Shown: piece after piece, positions 1 to 11,950 of the stretch | Position numbering within the stretch: the first letter of the stretch is position 1 | Layout of the letters: each line of letters opens with the position of its first letter | Origin: Cordia subcordata | Taxonomy: Eukaryota; Streptophyta; Magnoliopsida; Boraginales; Cordiaceae | Length of the DNA: 64,000 bases | Assembly (NCBI GenBank): GCA_028554755.1 | Contig: JAPTOF010000019.1 | Span: 9,001,501-9,065,500, forward strand | Direction: 5' to 3' | Program-made: the position numbers and the translations under genes | The notes under the pieces: generated by a model | What the model was told of the DNA's origin: nothing | Databases searched by the model: none | Seen by the model: the letters and a program-made list of their open reading frames with translations, nothing else

Positions 1-1332
1 GGACTGCCAACCGTAGTCCAAGCTGCCGCAAGACACGATCAGGACGGTGCCACTCAACAGTATGCCTGAATATCAACGAGATTCGGAAACGCCAAATGTC
101 ACTGTCGTGAACACAGTACAATGGCAGGTTGTCCAATATCGTCCTGAATAGCTGTCATATAAACTGTAACCAAAACAAGTACCGGATAGTTAATTATATA
201 CATTACGCACGTGTTCAATAATACAAGATAAAATTTTTTAATAAAGCAACTTAAGTGTTCTAAACCTCGCCAAGCTGCAAATGGTCTATAACATCCCGAC
301 ATTCAACCTACCCTGACTTTTCGGATGCATCTGTCATTTCCTTTTTCACGTAAAACACAGCACCTTGTAGAATGCCAGGAAGCTGAAACAGATGCTCAAG
401 ATGATGATGCTGTTGCTGTAGCCGCTCTCGTGTGGAATGTAGGAGCTGAGACCGAAAAATTATGAATCTATCCCATGCAAAAAATTGCAAGCAGTAAACA
501 TGTGTTATGCTATAATAACGCTTGTTATAATAAAGTTAACATTCATAAAATCTAAACATAACTATATGATGCAAACCAATACTTGGACTAGTGTCATGGC
601 TTCTCATATACCCTTACACTGATGGAAGGAGGCACGATCAAGTTGCTGGGACAAATATGCTAGTACAGCTGCGCCCCAGTTGTATTGTCGAATATGCTCA
701 AAATCTGCCAAATGGATCAACCAGGGCAAATTGCCCTCGTTCGTACTCGTGTTCGCAAACAGATGACAACAAATCAAGAGAAATATCCACAGACGTGCCT
801 GCTGTCGCACCTGGTCCTAAGTGGGGTTATCCGGAGTACCCTGTATCACAAATTTGCCTTGTAGCTAGACGAAATTTATCGAGTTCCCTACAATGTCAAT
901 ACAGCCGGTACCATCTTTCGCAACTGCATCTACATCAATCCCTAGCAAATCACGAATCGTAACAAACCAATCATCCCTCGAGCGGACGATCATATCAAGC
1001 ACCGAAAAAGGTGTACCAGTCATGGGAAGACCCCAATAAACTGCCACATCCTGCAGAGTGATGGTAGCCTCCACTATGGGTAAATGAAATGTATGGGTCT
1101 CTTGCCGCCACCTCTCAATCATGGCAGTAATCAACCCACGGTTAAATTGATGGTGGCGGGATTTATAACACCCATAGAATCCATCTCCACTAACTGCTGC
1201 TGTACCAAGGGGTGCTCAGGATCATTAAATAAAGACCGATCCAACCTATAGCATCTAAAGCTACCCAAATAATGTGGATCCTACAAATATTGGACTCGGT
1301 GCTCCATATAGTGGTACAACAATGTAGTGTCT
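1..1332 (-). pseudogene. Plant mobile domain (PMD/MAIN-like) pseudogene, 3' end outside window
   Basis: Read on the - strand, several blocks match the plant mobile domain shared by MAIN/MAIL proteins and some transposons. About 1190-870 reads GFYGCYKSRHHQFNRGLI and then IERWRQETHTFHLP. At 810-604 come LLICCHLFANTSTNEGNLPW and YNWGAAVLAYLSQQLDRAS. At about 510-310 a further block begins CLQFFAWDRF. At about 60-1 is VEWHRPDRVLRQLGL, the usual late PMD motif. The 1190-604 frame is continuous except for two TAG stops near 866 and 820; the first sits where the family has Trp. A frameshift precedes it, and 1330-1200 continues the similarity in another frame. A plausible donor (AAG|GTATAT) follows the third block, so gaps near 610-515 and 300-70 may be introns. 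Stops and frameshift argue for a dead copy. Whether it was a host gene or transposon cargo cannot be told. The gene runs off the left edge. Confidence 0.72.
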
Positions 1333-1447
1333 ACTGTTGACAATCCATAAAGAATCCTAAAATAAAAAATAATAATAACAATTAACTAACTTTGCTTTAT
1401 TCTAAAATTTAAATCTCTAATTTATTAAATAATAATAGTGATAACAC

Positions 1448-1448
<1 letters not shown>

Positions 1449-1509
<61 letters not shown>
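1449..1509. repeat. (TAA)n microsatellite
   Basis: About 20 uninterrupted TAA units in AT-rich DNA upstream of the PMD pseudogene. Confidence 0.95.
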
Positions 1510-2414
1510 TTAATTCTAATTTTCTACAATTGACTAAACTTTACTTTAATCTAAAAAACTTAAATTTCTAATTTATTAAATAACTAACTTCTTAAATTAT
1601 TCATTCCCTTAACGAACAACAAATAAAAAAAATTAACACAAACTAAAATTAATTACCAAAACAAAAATTATACAAACTAAAAACAAATTATATAACTTAA
1701 AACGTTAAATATAATTGCATAACACAACATAAAATAAATAACTTACAAGATAAATGCTATATCCTTCACAATGAAGCTGAAAATCAAAAAGTTTCGTCTG
1801 GAGGTTGGGAGAATTTTTTTGGATTGCAATTGGCGGAATAGGAAAAAAATGGCCTGCTGGCCGAATTTATGGAGAGCGGCCGCATGCCAGGAACGCGGGC
1901 TGCGGTCTCGGAATGTGCTGCATTAGCAGCCGCATTTTGGAAACGCGTCTCGCGTTCCTGGTGTGCGTCCGTGCTCATTGTTCAAAATTTTTCCGTTACA
2001 AACATTGATCCGAGTTCTTGAAATGCGTGTTCTACTTTTTGGAACCAGATTGGGTTATTTTTTAAACCCTAACACGAATTGGGTTAGTTTTGCATGGTAT
2101 TTTAAAAAATGGGTAAAAAAAAAAAATCGGTCCAGTACACGATATGGTGAAACAGTCATATTCAAATTTTTTTTTCTTTGGCCCACTTTTCCAAAGTCAT
2201 TGGAAAAATAACCCACTTTTTAACCATTTTAAGAAATGACCTAAATGAATTTTGGGAATTCACCAAAGAATTTTAGTAATTCGCTTAAGACTTTTTAGGA
2301 TTTTTGAGATTCTTTGCAATAAAGTAACACCATAACAGAGAATGAATTTTTAAGAATTCTTGAACGAATTTTAGAAATTCTTGAACAAAATTTGAAAATT
2401 CTCTAACAAAAAAT
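1510..2414. other. Non-coding spacer with a short CpG-rich patch
   Basis: AT-rich DNA without a convincing gene. 1855-1990 is unusually GC- and CpG-rich for the window and contains a GCGGCCGC site at about 1877. The overlapping short ORFs on both strands here have no recognisable domain. 2340-2410 has a degenerate repeat of TTCTTGAAC-like words. Confidence 0.6.
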
Positions 2415-2754
2415 TCTAAAAGAAACTCTGAGAAGGATAATGGAAAAAGTCTCCTTGAGAGAGAGAGAAGTTGAAGAAGTTCTTGTGCTTGATTCGAGCT
2501 GCAACTCCATCTTAATAATTAAATGAAATTTTTGTTACAAATTGTAATAACTAATATTTGTTCTTGTTATCTAATGTACATTGAAGATGTCTAATCAATA
2601 AAGTTGATGTCTTCCTACCTTATCATGACAACATTAGTTGAAGGGACTGTCAAGGAATATCGAGAATTTTCTTTAATCTGTAATGTTAACATTGTTAACC
2701 TTCTATAAAATGCTTGAAATCTTTTATGTAATGTTTTGGAAACTTTATGACCTG

Positions 2755-3489
2755 TAGGGATGGCAACGGGATGGGTACACTGCCAATGAAGGAATTCCAA
2801 ACCCGTTACTCGGATAGTATCCCAATTCCTATTTCCGTCCCAAACCTGGACAAAAATTAAATGGGAATCCCATTTCTAGAACGTCTCAAACCCTCGGGTA
2901 CCCGGAACGTCCCAAACCCGGTTAAAAAAATTTAAAATTTAAATAAAAAAATTTAACAAGAAATGTCCAGAACCTGAATTTAAGACATGGTCTCAACCCT
3001 GGAAACTGAATTAAATCAATAAATTTTAAAAAACTAACCAATCAAATAATTTTCCCCAAAAAATCTAAACAATATCCCTAAAATATATTAAAATAATAAA
3101 ATTTTAAAGAGTAAAAAGTTAAGGGTTCAAACCTTACTACTAGTAGAAAGTAAAAAATTTTTCTTAATTTTTACTATATAATAAATACTCATTTACTTAA
3201 AACTATAATTAATTAATAAATGTAAAACACCTATGTATATACGCACACACACACCTGTATATATACACACATACACACACATATATATTTGTACATATAT
3301 GTATATATATAATCGAGTTCGGGAATATGGGTACCTGGGGGGTCAATCCCAGTTCCGTCCCAAACCCTAACGGGTATTTTTAATCGTTCTGGATCCGTTC
3401 TGGATTCTTAATGGGTCGGATTTTATCGGATTTTAATCAAGTCGGTCGATGCCGGTTACCCTAAATCACTCGTCCCATTGCCATCCCCA
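2755..3489 (+). mobile_element. hAT-type non-autonomous element, copy A (735 bp)
   Basis: Begins TAGGGATGGCAACGGG and ends CCCATTGCCATCCCCA, an imperfect inverted repeat resembling Ac-type hAT termini. It is flanked by an 8-bp target duplication, ATGACCTG at 2747-2754 and ATGACCTA at 3490-3497. The related units U2 (about 24440) and U3 (about 46225) have the uninterrupted site TTTATGACCT followed by CGCAAG, which confirms the insertion. There is no coding capacity. The interior holds (CA/TA)n tracts at 3240-3310. A second, inverted copy lies at 18197-18907. Confidence 0.88.
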
Positions 3490-3847
3490 ATGACCTATCG
3501 CAAGCAAATCACAAAATGACACATGAGGACTACGAAGAATTTTGTGCCATATTTTTCACTTCCAGAGATAGGAAGTTAAAGATCGCTTATATGTAATTAA
3601 CAAAAGATGATCCCTGAATCACATTATATGTAACTAATGAAAAATGATTCCTGAATCACTCATACTAAATGTAAGAGACTTCACCATTAGTTCTTTGATA
3701 ATTCTATGTCATATTTTAATTCTTAATTTGTGCAATGTTTTTATTCTTTGTGCAAGGACTACAAAGAATTCTATGCCATATTTCGACAACTTTTTCTACA
3801 ATATACATAATTGCTGATGAAATACTTTACATTAGCTTATAATATCT

Positions 3848-4253
3848 AATACTTCCATTATTCCTACAATCATTGTTTGGGACAATTGGTTTCCAAACTT
3901 ATAAAATACGTCTTTTAGTCCTTTCACTAACTTCCATCCAAAGTTTAATGTCAAAATTCTTTGGTCAGATAAAACTCAATATAATTAAGGGCAATTTTGA
4001 CATAATACAAAATTAAAACCTTTTATTCTTAATTCAGCTGATTGTTGCCTTAATTCCAGCATTGCCAAAATTGCCTGTAATTGTATTGACTTTTATCTAA
4101 CCAAAGAATTTTGATATTAAGTTTTAGATGGAAGTTAGTAAAAGGACTAACAAAAGCCTAAACTAAAAGTTGAGGGATTACAAGGTGCATTATAAAAGTT
4201 TGGGGATCAAATTGTCCCAAAACTAATAGTCAATGGGCTAGTAGAGGTATTAA
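3848..4253. mobile_element. Foldback/MULE-like MITE with about 140-bp inverted arms
   Basis: The left arm (about 3848-3998) and the right arm (about 4066-4253) are reverse complements over most of their length. Both carry TTTGGGACAA, then CTTTTAGTCC or a variant, then ACTAACTTCCATC and CAAAATTCTTTGGT. A short central loop separates them and no protein is encoded. The U3 homologue (about 46540-46690) keeps only the left arm and U2 keeps only its inner end, so later deletions removed parts there. Exact ends and TSD were not resolved. Confidence 0.7.
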
Positions 4254-4955
4254 ACCAATGAACAAACATTGACATTTTAACAAAATTTCAAGATTTCATT
4301 CATATTATTAATACCAGAAAACAATTGATATAAGAATATCTTGATATTCTTTCCAAGACGTCAAAACCCATTTTTTCAAGGAATTGATAGGAAATTAGTA
4401 AATAAATAAGGATAGATGCAACTTATTATAGTCAACTATTGATGAAATGCTAGCACAAATTATACCATATACCACAATATGGTACCCCCAAAGGTGTGTA
4501 GTGTACCTCCTTATGGATCTCACAATCCGTTCATTGGATCAACGTGAAATTTTAGGAGTTCACTTTCCTCGAGTCGACGAATACAACACAACAATTTGAT
4601 TGTTGATCAAACACCGATAACATCTTCGATTGCAAGTTTCAATATCATTTACAGATTGCGAACATATCTTCAAAAGTTGTAAATAGGCAATTTATCATGG
4701 TAAACATATGATATAAAGCTATTAAACATATAATATAAGAATAATGGATAAATAAATTTTGAACAATTAAAAGTTTTGAATATAAAGTGTTAAATTTATA
4801 AACATATAACATGTATAATATAAAAATTGTGAATTTATAATTACAAAGTTGTAAACGCTGTACTATAGGGTGCACAATACTAGATCAGTGCATAATGTTT
4901 AAAATGCATAGTATCCACACTCAAATGCTAGTGTTTTTATACTACCACCTACAAG
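4254..4955. other. AT-rich non-coding spacer
   Basis: No gene recognised. 4476-4640 is less AT-rich and looks like a remnant of an unidentified repeat. 4645-4875 has many loosely repeated AACATATAATATA / TTGTGAATTTAT words, similar in flavour to the arrays at 34840-35300 and 50690-51140. Confidence 0.5.
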
Positions 4956-5124
4956 CACTACAAGAAATTAAACCAGTAGTTACACATATTTAAACTTCTA
5001 GTTATATTTAAAAGTGTAAGAAAGTCAACTACTTTCGCTTGATTGAAGTGTAAGAATTTTCGATATAATTAAAAATTGACACTACAATAATTGGAAGCGA
5101 AGTTAATGTTTGTTACATTTAAAA
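4956..5124 (+). mobile_element. Candidate CACTA-type left terminus, interrupted by copia 1
   Basis: CACTACAAGAAATT at 4956 matches the usual plant CACTA (En/Spm) terminus. It is followed by alternating AGTTACA and AGTGTAAG words like subterminal repeats. Similar GTTACATTTAAAAATGTAAC words continue beyond the copia element at 10652-10930, so the copia inserted into this DNA. No right terminus with a matching 3-bp duplication was found. Confidence 0.4.
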
Positions 5125-5129
5125 ATATA

Positions 5130-5437
5130 TGTGGAATGTGGCCATATTCTTGGGTAACAAAAATAGCAAATTTTCTTATTAGTATATTACCTTATTATCT
5201 TATTACTTTTTTAGCACATAATTAATTAGTTGCCTTTTCTGCTTAATAGGTTTTAAGAAACTTTTGCACTATAAATATGTGGTAATACTCATTGTGTTAG
5301 GTGTGTGAGAGAAACTAGAGTGTGAGCCTTGTAATATTCGTTGATCGATAATAAATTGTTCTCTGCTGCCCATGAACGTAGGCTTTAAGGCCGAATCACG
5401 TAATTCTCTTGTGTCCATTGCATGTTTTTCCCTAACA
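5130..5437 (+). repeat. 5' LTR of copia 1
   Basis: Starts TGTGGAATG and ends CCTAACA (TG...CA). It contains a TATA-like CTATAAATATG at about 5269 and a GATCGATAATAAATTG segment shared with the 3' LTR. Confidence 0.92.
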
Positions 5438-5440
5438 AAT

Positions 5441-5453
5441 TGGTATCTAAAGC
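5441..5453 (+). promoter_or_regulatory. Primer binding site of copia 1 (tRNA-iMet type)
   Basis: TGGTATCTAAAGC begins 3 bases after the LTR. The canonical plant copia site is TGGTATCAGAGC, complementary to the 3' end of initiator tRNA-Met. This copy has mismatches after TGGTATC. Confidence 0.8.
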
Positions 5454-5972
5454 TTAGGTTTATTCCGCTGCAAGGGAAAAGGAAAAATAAAAAACTCACT
5501 GTGAAACCAAAATTGCTCAAACTAAACGGTGCCTAAATAAACAAAGGTCTTTGCTAGGCGAGAAGTGCTCTGGTGCTGTCTACGGTAAGCGTTGGTGGCT
5601 GGAGTGGAAGCTTAAATCAGTGGTTTGTGTTTGGGTTTAAAGAACGAGTGAACAAGATAGAGTTCGCGTGCTCTTAAAGTTGGTTTTGGGTATTCGGGTC
5701 TTTTTTTTTTGGAAATTGGTTCAAGTTTGTAAAGCAGGTTTAGGATCTGGGTTTTTTGGATCATGCCTAGGTAGCGGCCTTGTCCAGATTTGGTTAGGTC
5801 TTTTGGGTCTTGGGTCTTGGGCATTGAAATTTTTTTTTTGTTTGGGCTTAGTTGAATCAAAAGATAAAAGGAAAATATTTTTGGGTTAGGTTTCTATTTT
5901 AATACCAAAGAAAAAAAATATTTATTTCCTTTTGGGGCCTTGCTGTTGAGTACAAAAAAAAAAAAGGCCAGT

Positions 5973-6226
5973 TTGACAGCGTTGACTAGTTGACCGGGGT
6001 TTGACCAAGGGTTGACTTTGACCGTTGACCTTTAACCGAAGGTTGACCGAGTTTGACCAGAGCCTTACCCGACATTTTTTGATGTGCTGAGTCCTATTTT
6101 GGGCTCTATTTTTCCAGAATATGCTCTGAAGTACGTGTTTAGGGATGGTGTTGACTTTGACCAATAGGTTTGACTTTGACCAGTGTCGACCAAAGTTGAC
6201 CAGGGGTGTTCCTAAGGTTTTTTGAC
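5973..6226 (+). promoter_or_regulatory. W-box array in the leader of copia 1
   Basis: Fifteen TTGAC cores on the + strand in 254 bp, starting at 5973, 5982, 5990, 6001, 6012, 6018, 6025, 6043, 6053, 6151, 6157, 6170, 6176, 6196 and 6222. Nine are TTGACC and four TTGACT, so 13 fit the WRKY-factor W-box TTGAC[C/T]. They lie between the primer binding site and gag, in transcribed leader, so they could act as a downstream enhancer. The clusters are short imperfect repeats. Function is inference. Confidence 0.6.
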
Positions 6227-6251
6227 GTGCTGAATCCATTTTTGAGGTCTG

Positions 6252-7130
6252 TTGAGCCAAATTCTATCCCGAAGTGCGAGTTTTGAACAAACAAAGATAT
6301 CTTCCACAAGTGGAAAGTTTGAAATCGAGAAGTTTGATAGGAGAATGAGTTTCAGTCTATGGAGGATCAAATTCAAGGCATTTATGACAATGCAAGAACT
6401 TTGGAAAGTCATTAAAGAAGGTGATCCAATAAAAACGGAACCAGCAGTGAGATAAGAACTGGAAGCGAAAACCTTAAATGCAACACTTGTCTGTAACAAA
6501 TGAAGCATTGCTAGAGATTGCTGAGAAGACGACAACAGTTGAGGCTTGGAATACTTTGGTGGAATTATCTGCATCAAAATCTCTCAAAAATCGCCTCTGC
6601 TTGAAGAAACAATTATATCATCTTAGAATGAAAGAAGGTACATCACTAAAACAACACCTTGATAAGTTTACCTGTTGTTTTATTGCTTTGAAGGATGTGG
6701 GTGTTAAAATTGATGATGAAAACCAAGCTATAATCCTATCGTGCTCCTTATCGCCTTCATATATGAACTTTGTGGACACTATGTTGTATGAGAGGGATAA
6801 AATTAGCTTCAAGGATGTGATTGCTTCATTAAAATCGAAGGATTTTCAAACACATATTTTGGGACATAGGGAAGAAGTTCATGGCGAGGGTTAGTGAGTA
6901 GAGGGAGATAGGAGAATGAAAGGGGATCATCGAGTAGAAAGAAAAACAAGTCAAGGTCAAAATCAAGAGCAAGAAAGCTTCATTGTTTCGAGTATGGTGA
7001 GAAAGGTCACATTAAGAAAGAATGTCCAAAACTTAAAAAGGGAAAGAAAAAGGTGGAGAATTCAGCCAATGTGGTGGAAAGCGCTGACAGTGATAGAGAG
7101 AACTCGAGTAGTACCGGGGATGTTTTGACT
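6252..7130 (+). pseudogene. copia 1 gag (nucleocapsid) remnant
   Basis: The frame opens without a convincing ATG and shows KFEIEKFDRR then FSLWRIKFKAFM, the typical N-terminal copia Gag (UBN2-type) motif. It is broken near 6455 and resumes at 6478-6894 with the central Gag helix region (LKKQLYHLRMKEGTSLKQHL). A further frame holds the zinc knuckle CFEYGEKGHIKKEC around 6980-7025, where the second Cys of CX2C is replaced by Tyr. Gag would package element RNA in cytoplasmic particles. Stops, frame changes and the lost Cys make this copy inactive. Confidence 0.85.
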
Positions 7131-8460
7131 GTGAGTGCATCACAGTGGCATAATCAATGGATTGTGGATACCGGTGAATGTTCCATATGTGTCCGAGGCA
7201 TGACTGGTTCTCTTCTTATTCCAAAAGAGAAGGAAAAGTTTTTCTAGGCAATGATCTTTTGTTGAAGGTAGAGGGAATGGGCATCGTAAATATCAAAATG
7301 TTTGAAAGTATTACAAGATCTCTCGAGTGTTGGCATGTACCTGAGCTGAAGAAAAACTTGATTTCTCTTGCGTGTTTGAATTCTCATGGGTACAAATTCT
7401 GAAGTAAGAATGGTGTCTTAAAGGTGACCAAAGGTGTAATTGTGCTCTTAAAAGGGAACTTGATTGGCGACTTATAGGTTCTTCAAGGTAGTACGATTAC
7501 AGGTGATGTACCTGTTGCATCTAAGGAGAGTGATAATGACACCACGCAGTTATGGCATAAAAGGTTGTGCCATATGAGCGAAAGAGGACTCATCGAGCTA
7601 AGCTAGAGGGATTTGCTTTGTAGACAAAGAACTGGAAAGCTTGAATTCTGCGAGCATTGTGTTTTTAGAAATCAAACCAAGGTGAAGTTCTGCAAGGGCC
7701 AGGAGAATACCAAAGGTACACTTGATTATATTCATTCTGATATTTTTGGGTCTAAATAAAGTTCCTTCCAAGAAAGATGCCAGGTATTACATCACTTTCA
7801 TTGATGCATACTCTGGGATGGTGTAGGTATAGTTCTTGAAAACTAAAGATGAGATGTTTCCAACATTTGTCGAGTGGAAGACGTTGATTGAGAAACAGAC
7901 TGGTAAACAGATTAAACGTCTTAGGACTGACAATAAGTTGGAATACTGCAATAAAGAGTTTGATGAGTTCTACAGGAAACATGGCATTGTGAGACACCGC
8001 ACATGTGTAGGGATACCACAACAAAATGGAGTTGCAGAATGCATGAATAGAACTTTGGTGGAGAGAGCTTGTTATGTGCTCTCCCATTCTGGCATGAGTT
8101 AAGACTTTTGGGCTGAAGCTGTTAATACAGCGTGCTACTTGGTGAATATATTTCTATCTAAAGCTATTGAATTGAAAACTCCTTTTGAGTTATGGTCTGG
8201 TAAGCCTGCTAACTACCCTTGATTGAGAGTGTTCGATTGCCCTGCATATACTTACATGAAGGATGGCAAATTGGAGCTGAGGGCAAAGAAATGTATATCC
8301 TAGGCTATGCATTCGAGAGGAAAGGTTACAGGTTGTGGTGCATAGATCCAAAGTCTTCAGGTTTCCCTATCAGCAAGGATGTCACATTCAATTAGTCTGC
8401 TTCATTAGACCAAGAAAAGAAGAAATCGGTAGCTGCTTTAGACCATGGTGTCAAAGAGTA
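7128..8460 (+). pseudogene. copia 1 protease and integrase remnant
   Basis: The protease catalytic motif reads WIVDTG (7156-7173). The GAG-pre-integrase zinc region follows at 7549-7660, with LWHKRLCHMSERG and CEHC supplying the HHCC ligands. The integrase core shows the first catalytic Asp in DYIHSDIFG (about 7726), the second in RTDNKLEYCN (about 7924), and the Glu in QQNGVAE (about 8020-8040), so the three acidic residues are still present. TAG stops interrupt the frame at about 7603, 7825, 7828 and 8101. In related proteins several of these positions are Trp or Gln. Confidence 0.88.
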
Positions 8461-8799
8461 GGTGGAGGTATTTGCTAATGTTTTAAATGTTCCATATAGC
8501 AATAGTAGCAGTCCAATTCAACTGACTCAACCAGCTGAGGTGTATGATCAAAATATGCCGAAAGAACAGAAGTACAACATTGCTATTGGGCGGGAAAGAA
8601 GACAGATTAGAGAACCTCAAAGATGTGGATATGCTGATCTTGTTGCTTATACTTTGACTGTTGCCAAAACAATTGAATGATATAGGTTGAATTTGTACAA
8701 AGAGGCTATATCTGGAAAAGATTTTGCTCAGTAGGTAGGTGCCATGAGTGAGAAGATGGAGTTTTTTTAGAAGAATCAGACTTAGGAACTTATTGAATT

Positions 8800-10264
8800 G
8801 CTTAAAGGACAACGAGTTGTTAGTTGCAAATGGGTTTACAAGAAAAAGGAAGGTACTCTAGGAACTAGTTAAGGGTCCTCGATACAAGGCATGGCTGGTG
8901 GCAAAAGGCTATACACAAAGGGAGGGTGTTGACTTCAATGAAGTATTCTCTCCGGTTGTGAAGCATACTTCCATTAGGGTTTTACTTGCCTTGGTTGCTC
9001 TTCATGACTTAAAGCTTGAGCAACTAGATGTGAAAACGACATTTTTGCATGGTGATCTTGAAAAGGATATTTACATGAGTCAACTGGAAGGGAATGTAGT
9101 TCTAGGTAAGGAGAATCATGTTTGCAAATTGAAGAAGTCCTTGTATAGGTTGAAACAGTCACTTTGGCAATGGTACAAGAGATTTGACACATCCATAATA
9201 GGCGATATATACACAAGGAGCGCCTATGACAGTTGTGTGTATCTCAAGAAGCTTCCAGATGGTTCATTTGTGTACTTGTTGTTGTATGTCGATGATATGC
9301 TTATTGCTACTAAATGCATGTCTGCCATCGACGAATTAAAGAAGTAGCTGGGTGATGAGTTTGAGATGAAGGATCTTGGAGCAGCGAAGAAGATTCTTGG
9401 CATGGAGATTCACAAGAATAGAAACACTGGGAAGCTATTCGTAGCCCTGTAGAGTTATATTGAGAAAGTGCTGGAGCGTTTCGGGATGCTTAAAGCAAAG
9501 CCTGTGAGTGTGCCGCTCGCTACTCATTTCAAGTTGTTTGCAGATTTGTCACCTAAAACTGAGGAGGAAGTGGAGCATATGTCTCATGTTCCATACTCGA
9601 GTGCTGTTGGTAGCTTGATGTATGCTATGTTGTGTACTCGTCCTGATATTTCACATGCAATTAGTGTTGTGAGCAGGTGTATGGCATCACTTGGGAAAGC
9701 ACACTAGGAAGTAGTGAAATGGATAATTAGATATTTGCATGACACTGCGAATATAGGTTTGTTGTTTAGCAAAATGACTGGAGATTGTGCGAGATTGGTA
9801 GGTTATTGTGACTCAGACTTTATGGGTGACCTTGATAAAAGAAGATCTCTGATGGGTTACGTGTTTATGCTCTCTAGATGTGCTATCAATTGGAAAGCAA
9901 CATTACAGTCTACAGTGACATTGTCGGCTATTGAGGCAGAGTACACGGCAAGTACAATATCTGTAAAGAAGACCATGTGGTTACAAGGCCTGGTTCGTGA
10001 TCTTGGACTGCAATAAGATACAAATACAGTCTTTGTGATAGCCAGAGTGTAATTCATCTGACGAAGAATCAGATGTATCATGAGAGGACTAAACACATTG
10101 ATATCAGATATCACTTTATCAGAGATATTGTATCACAAGGGATCATATCGGTGCAGAAGATTTCTACCCATGAGAATCGAGCATATATGATTGCCTAGGT
10201 GGTTCCAGTCAACAAGTTCAAGCATTACTTGGACTTGGTTGCTATTTACAGTGCAGAACATTGA
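8800..10264 (+). pseudogene. copia 1 reverse transcriptase and RNase H remnant
   Basis: VVSCKWVYKKKEGT opens the RT domain. After a frame change comes AKGYTQREGVDFNEVFSPVV, then LEQLDVKTTFLHGDLE. The catalytic YVDD is intact (LLLYVDDMLIATK, about 9280). TAG stops occur at about 9346 (after ELKK), 9448 and 9705; at the last, relatives have Trp. RNase H retains the EAEY block (about 9937) and, in another frame, CDSQSVIHL (about 10038). The pol frame ends YSAEH-TGA at 10264. The enzyme would copy element RNA to DNA. This copy cannot produce a full polyprotein. Confidence 0.9.
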
Positions 10265-10334
10265 GCCTTTAGGGGCAGTTAGCAGCAAGATGATGGTGTG
10301 TTAATTGGAGCAAATACGTGCCAAAGTGGAGATT

Positions 10335-10646
10335 TGTTGAATGTAGCCCGTACTCTTGGACAATAAGAATAACAAATTTCCTTATTAGCTTGTTACCTTT
10401 CTAACACATAATTAATTAGTTACCTTTTTTACTTAATAGGTTTTAGGAAACGTTTGCATTATAAATATGTGACAATACTCATTGTGTTAGGTGTGTGTGG
10501 CCAGAGTGTGAGCCTTGTAATATTCACTGATCGATAATAAATTGTTCTCTGCTACTCGTAGACGTAGGATTTAAGGCCGAACCACGTAATTCTCTTGTGT
10601 CAGTTTTCTTCTCGGGTTCTTTGTGCTTGCATGTTTTTCCCCAACA
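10335..10646 (+). repeat. 3' LTR of copia 1
   Basis: Starts TGTTGAATG after the purine-rich CCAAAGTGGAGATT and ends CCCAACA, followed by the ATATA duplication. It carries a 13-bp insert (CAGTTTTCTTCTC region) near its end relative to the 5' LTR. Confidence 0.92.
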
Positions 10647-10651
10647 ATATA

Positions 10652-11912
10652 GCTAACTATTGTTAAATGGAAGTGTAGCTCATATAGACATCAACCAAAT
10701 GAGATTCAAAATTGTTACGCTTTGAGATCTAAAAATATATTTTTCAATAAATTTATATTAGTTACATTTTCAAGTGTAATAATTTTTTGGCTATCTTAAA
10801 AAAATTAAATATAAAAACTCCAACATCATTATTATTGATAAAAATATAACAAATATTTTGTTACATTTAAAAATGTAACTAGAATAAAAATTATTATTTT
10901 ACTCTTTTACACATACTCCAAGTGTAACAAAATATATGTAATTAAATCTGAAATTTTGTAATAATAAGTGTAATGTATGTAATGTGTGAGTGCATGTGTC
11001 GTGTGTATAATGTGTGCATAGTACATATGCTGTATTTGTTATATGTTTATTTGAAATTTAAATCTGAAAAGTATATAATAATACGTATGCTGTGTTTGGT
11101 ATATGCTTATATTGAAATTTTATCTAAAAATCATATAATTTTACAATAAACACACATGGCACAAGCTGTAGAGTAATGCATAATCTTATGTTATGTGTAA
11201 TTAAAAAAAAATTAACTAATTTCTGACCCAATATCAATAATTAGTTTCACTTTCAAATTTTTTGAAAAAAATTCATAAATAATAATTTTTAAAAATAAAT
11301 TATTTTTGCTAATTAAACAAACAGGAACCTAAACTTTCTAGTTGCTGGAAGAAAAGAAACAAGAACAACAAAGTTAGAAAAAATTAGCATAGATGGAGAT
11401 TTTATGTGGACCCAATGATTAGGTCATAGTCCAACAAAAAACTGATTAATGAAACTAGGTTCAGAAACAGTTTCATCAGCATACAGTTTTACCAGCACAT
11501 CGTTAGAGGCCAACAAGACGATATAAATTTTTCAGAACCAACAAGTCTTTTTTGTAGTGTTCCATTTTTTCTTTTTTTTTCCGGCGTGGGTAGATCATAG
11601 ATATGCTATAGATTTTCACAAGCTGAAGTACCATTTACGAAGGTAACTTGGGAATAACTCGTGCAATGTATGCGAGAAATAAATATTTTTAAGATTTTTA
11701 TTTATTGTTGATAGCTAATTATACTTCTATCGTATATATAAATATAAAATATAAAATATAAATATACTTTGAAGATTTTAAGGTTTTTAATATTAATAAT
11801 ATTTTTAATTAGAGATTTGTAGTAATTGAATACACATTTTAATTTGAAAGTGAAATCAGATAAATGCATTTAAATCAATAAAAATGGCAAATACATTTGG
11901 TATTGACAGAAA

Positions 11913-11950
<38 letters not shown>

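Larger units (their letters stand above)
5130..10646 (+). mobile_element. Ty1/copia LTR retrotransposon 1 (degraded, complete ends)
   Basis: A 5517-bp element with LTRs of 308 and 312 bp and target duplication ATATA at 5125-5129 and 10647-10651. It has a tRNA-iMet-type primer binding site, a long leader, gag-protease-integrase-RT-RNase H in Ty1/copia order, and a polypurine stretch before the 3' LTR. Many in-frame stops and frameshifts make it non-autonomous. The LTRs differ at many positions, so the insertion is old. The gag start and the YVDD RT resemble Tnt1/Tork-like copia, but the lineage is only suggested. Confidence 0.93.

Noticed and set aside
2063..2072. Telomere-like AAACCCTAA here and near 13694
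   Set aside because: Single occurrences. The second is part of the copia 2 LTR, so there is no interstitial telomere array.
4956..11559. A full CACTA element from CACTACAAGAAA (4956) to TTTTTTGTAGTG (11559)
   Set aside because: Flanking triplets do not match (AAG versus TTC), and 11200-11460 inside this span aligns with U2 and U3 host DNA, so it cannot be element interior.
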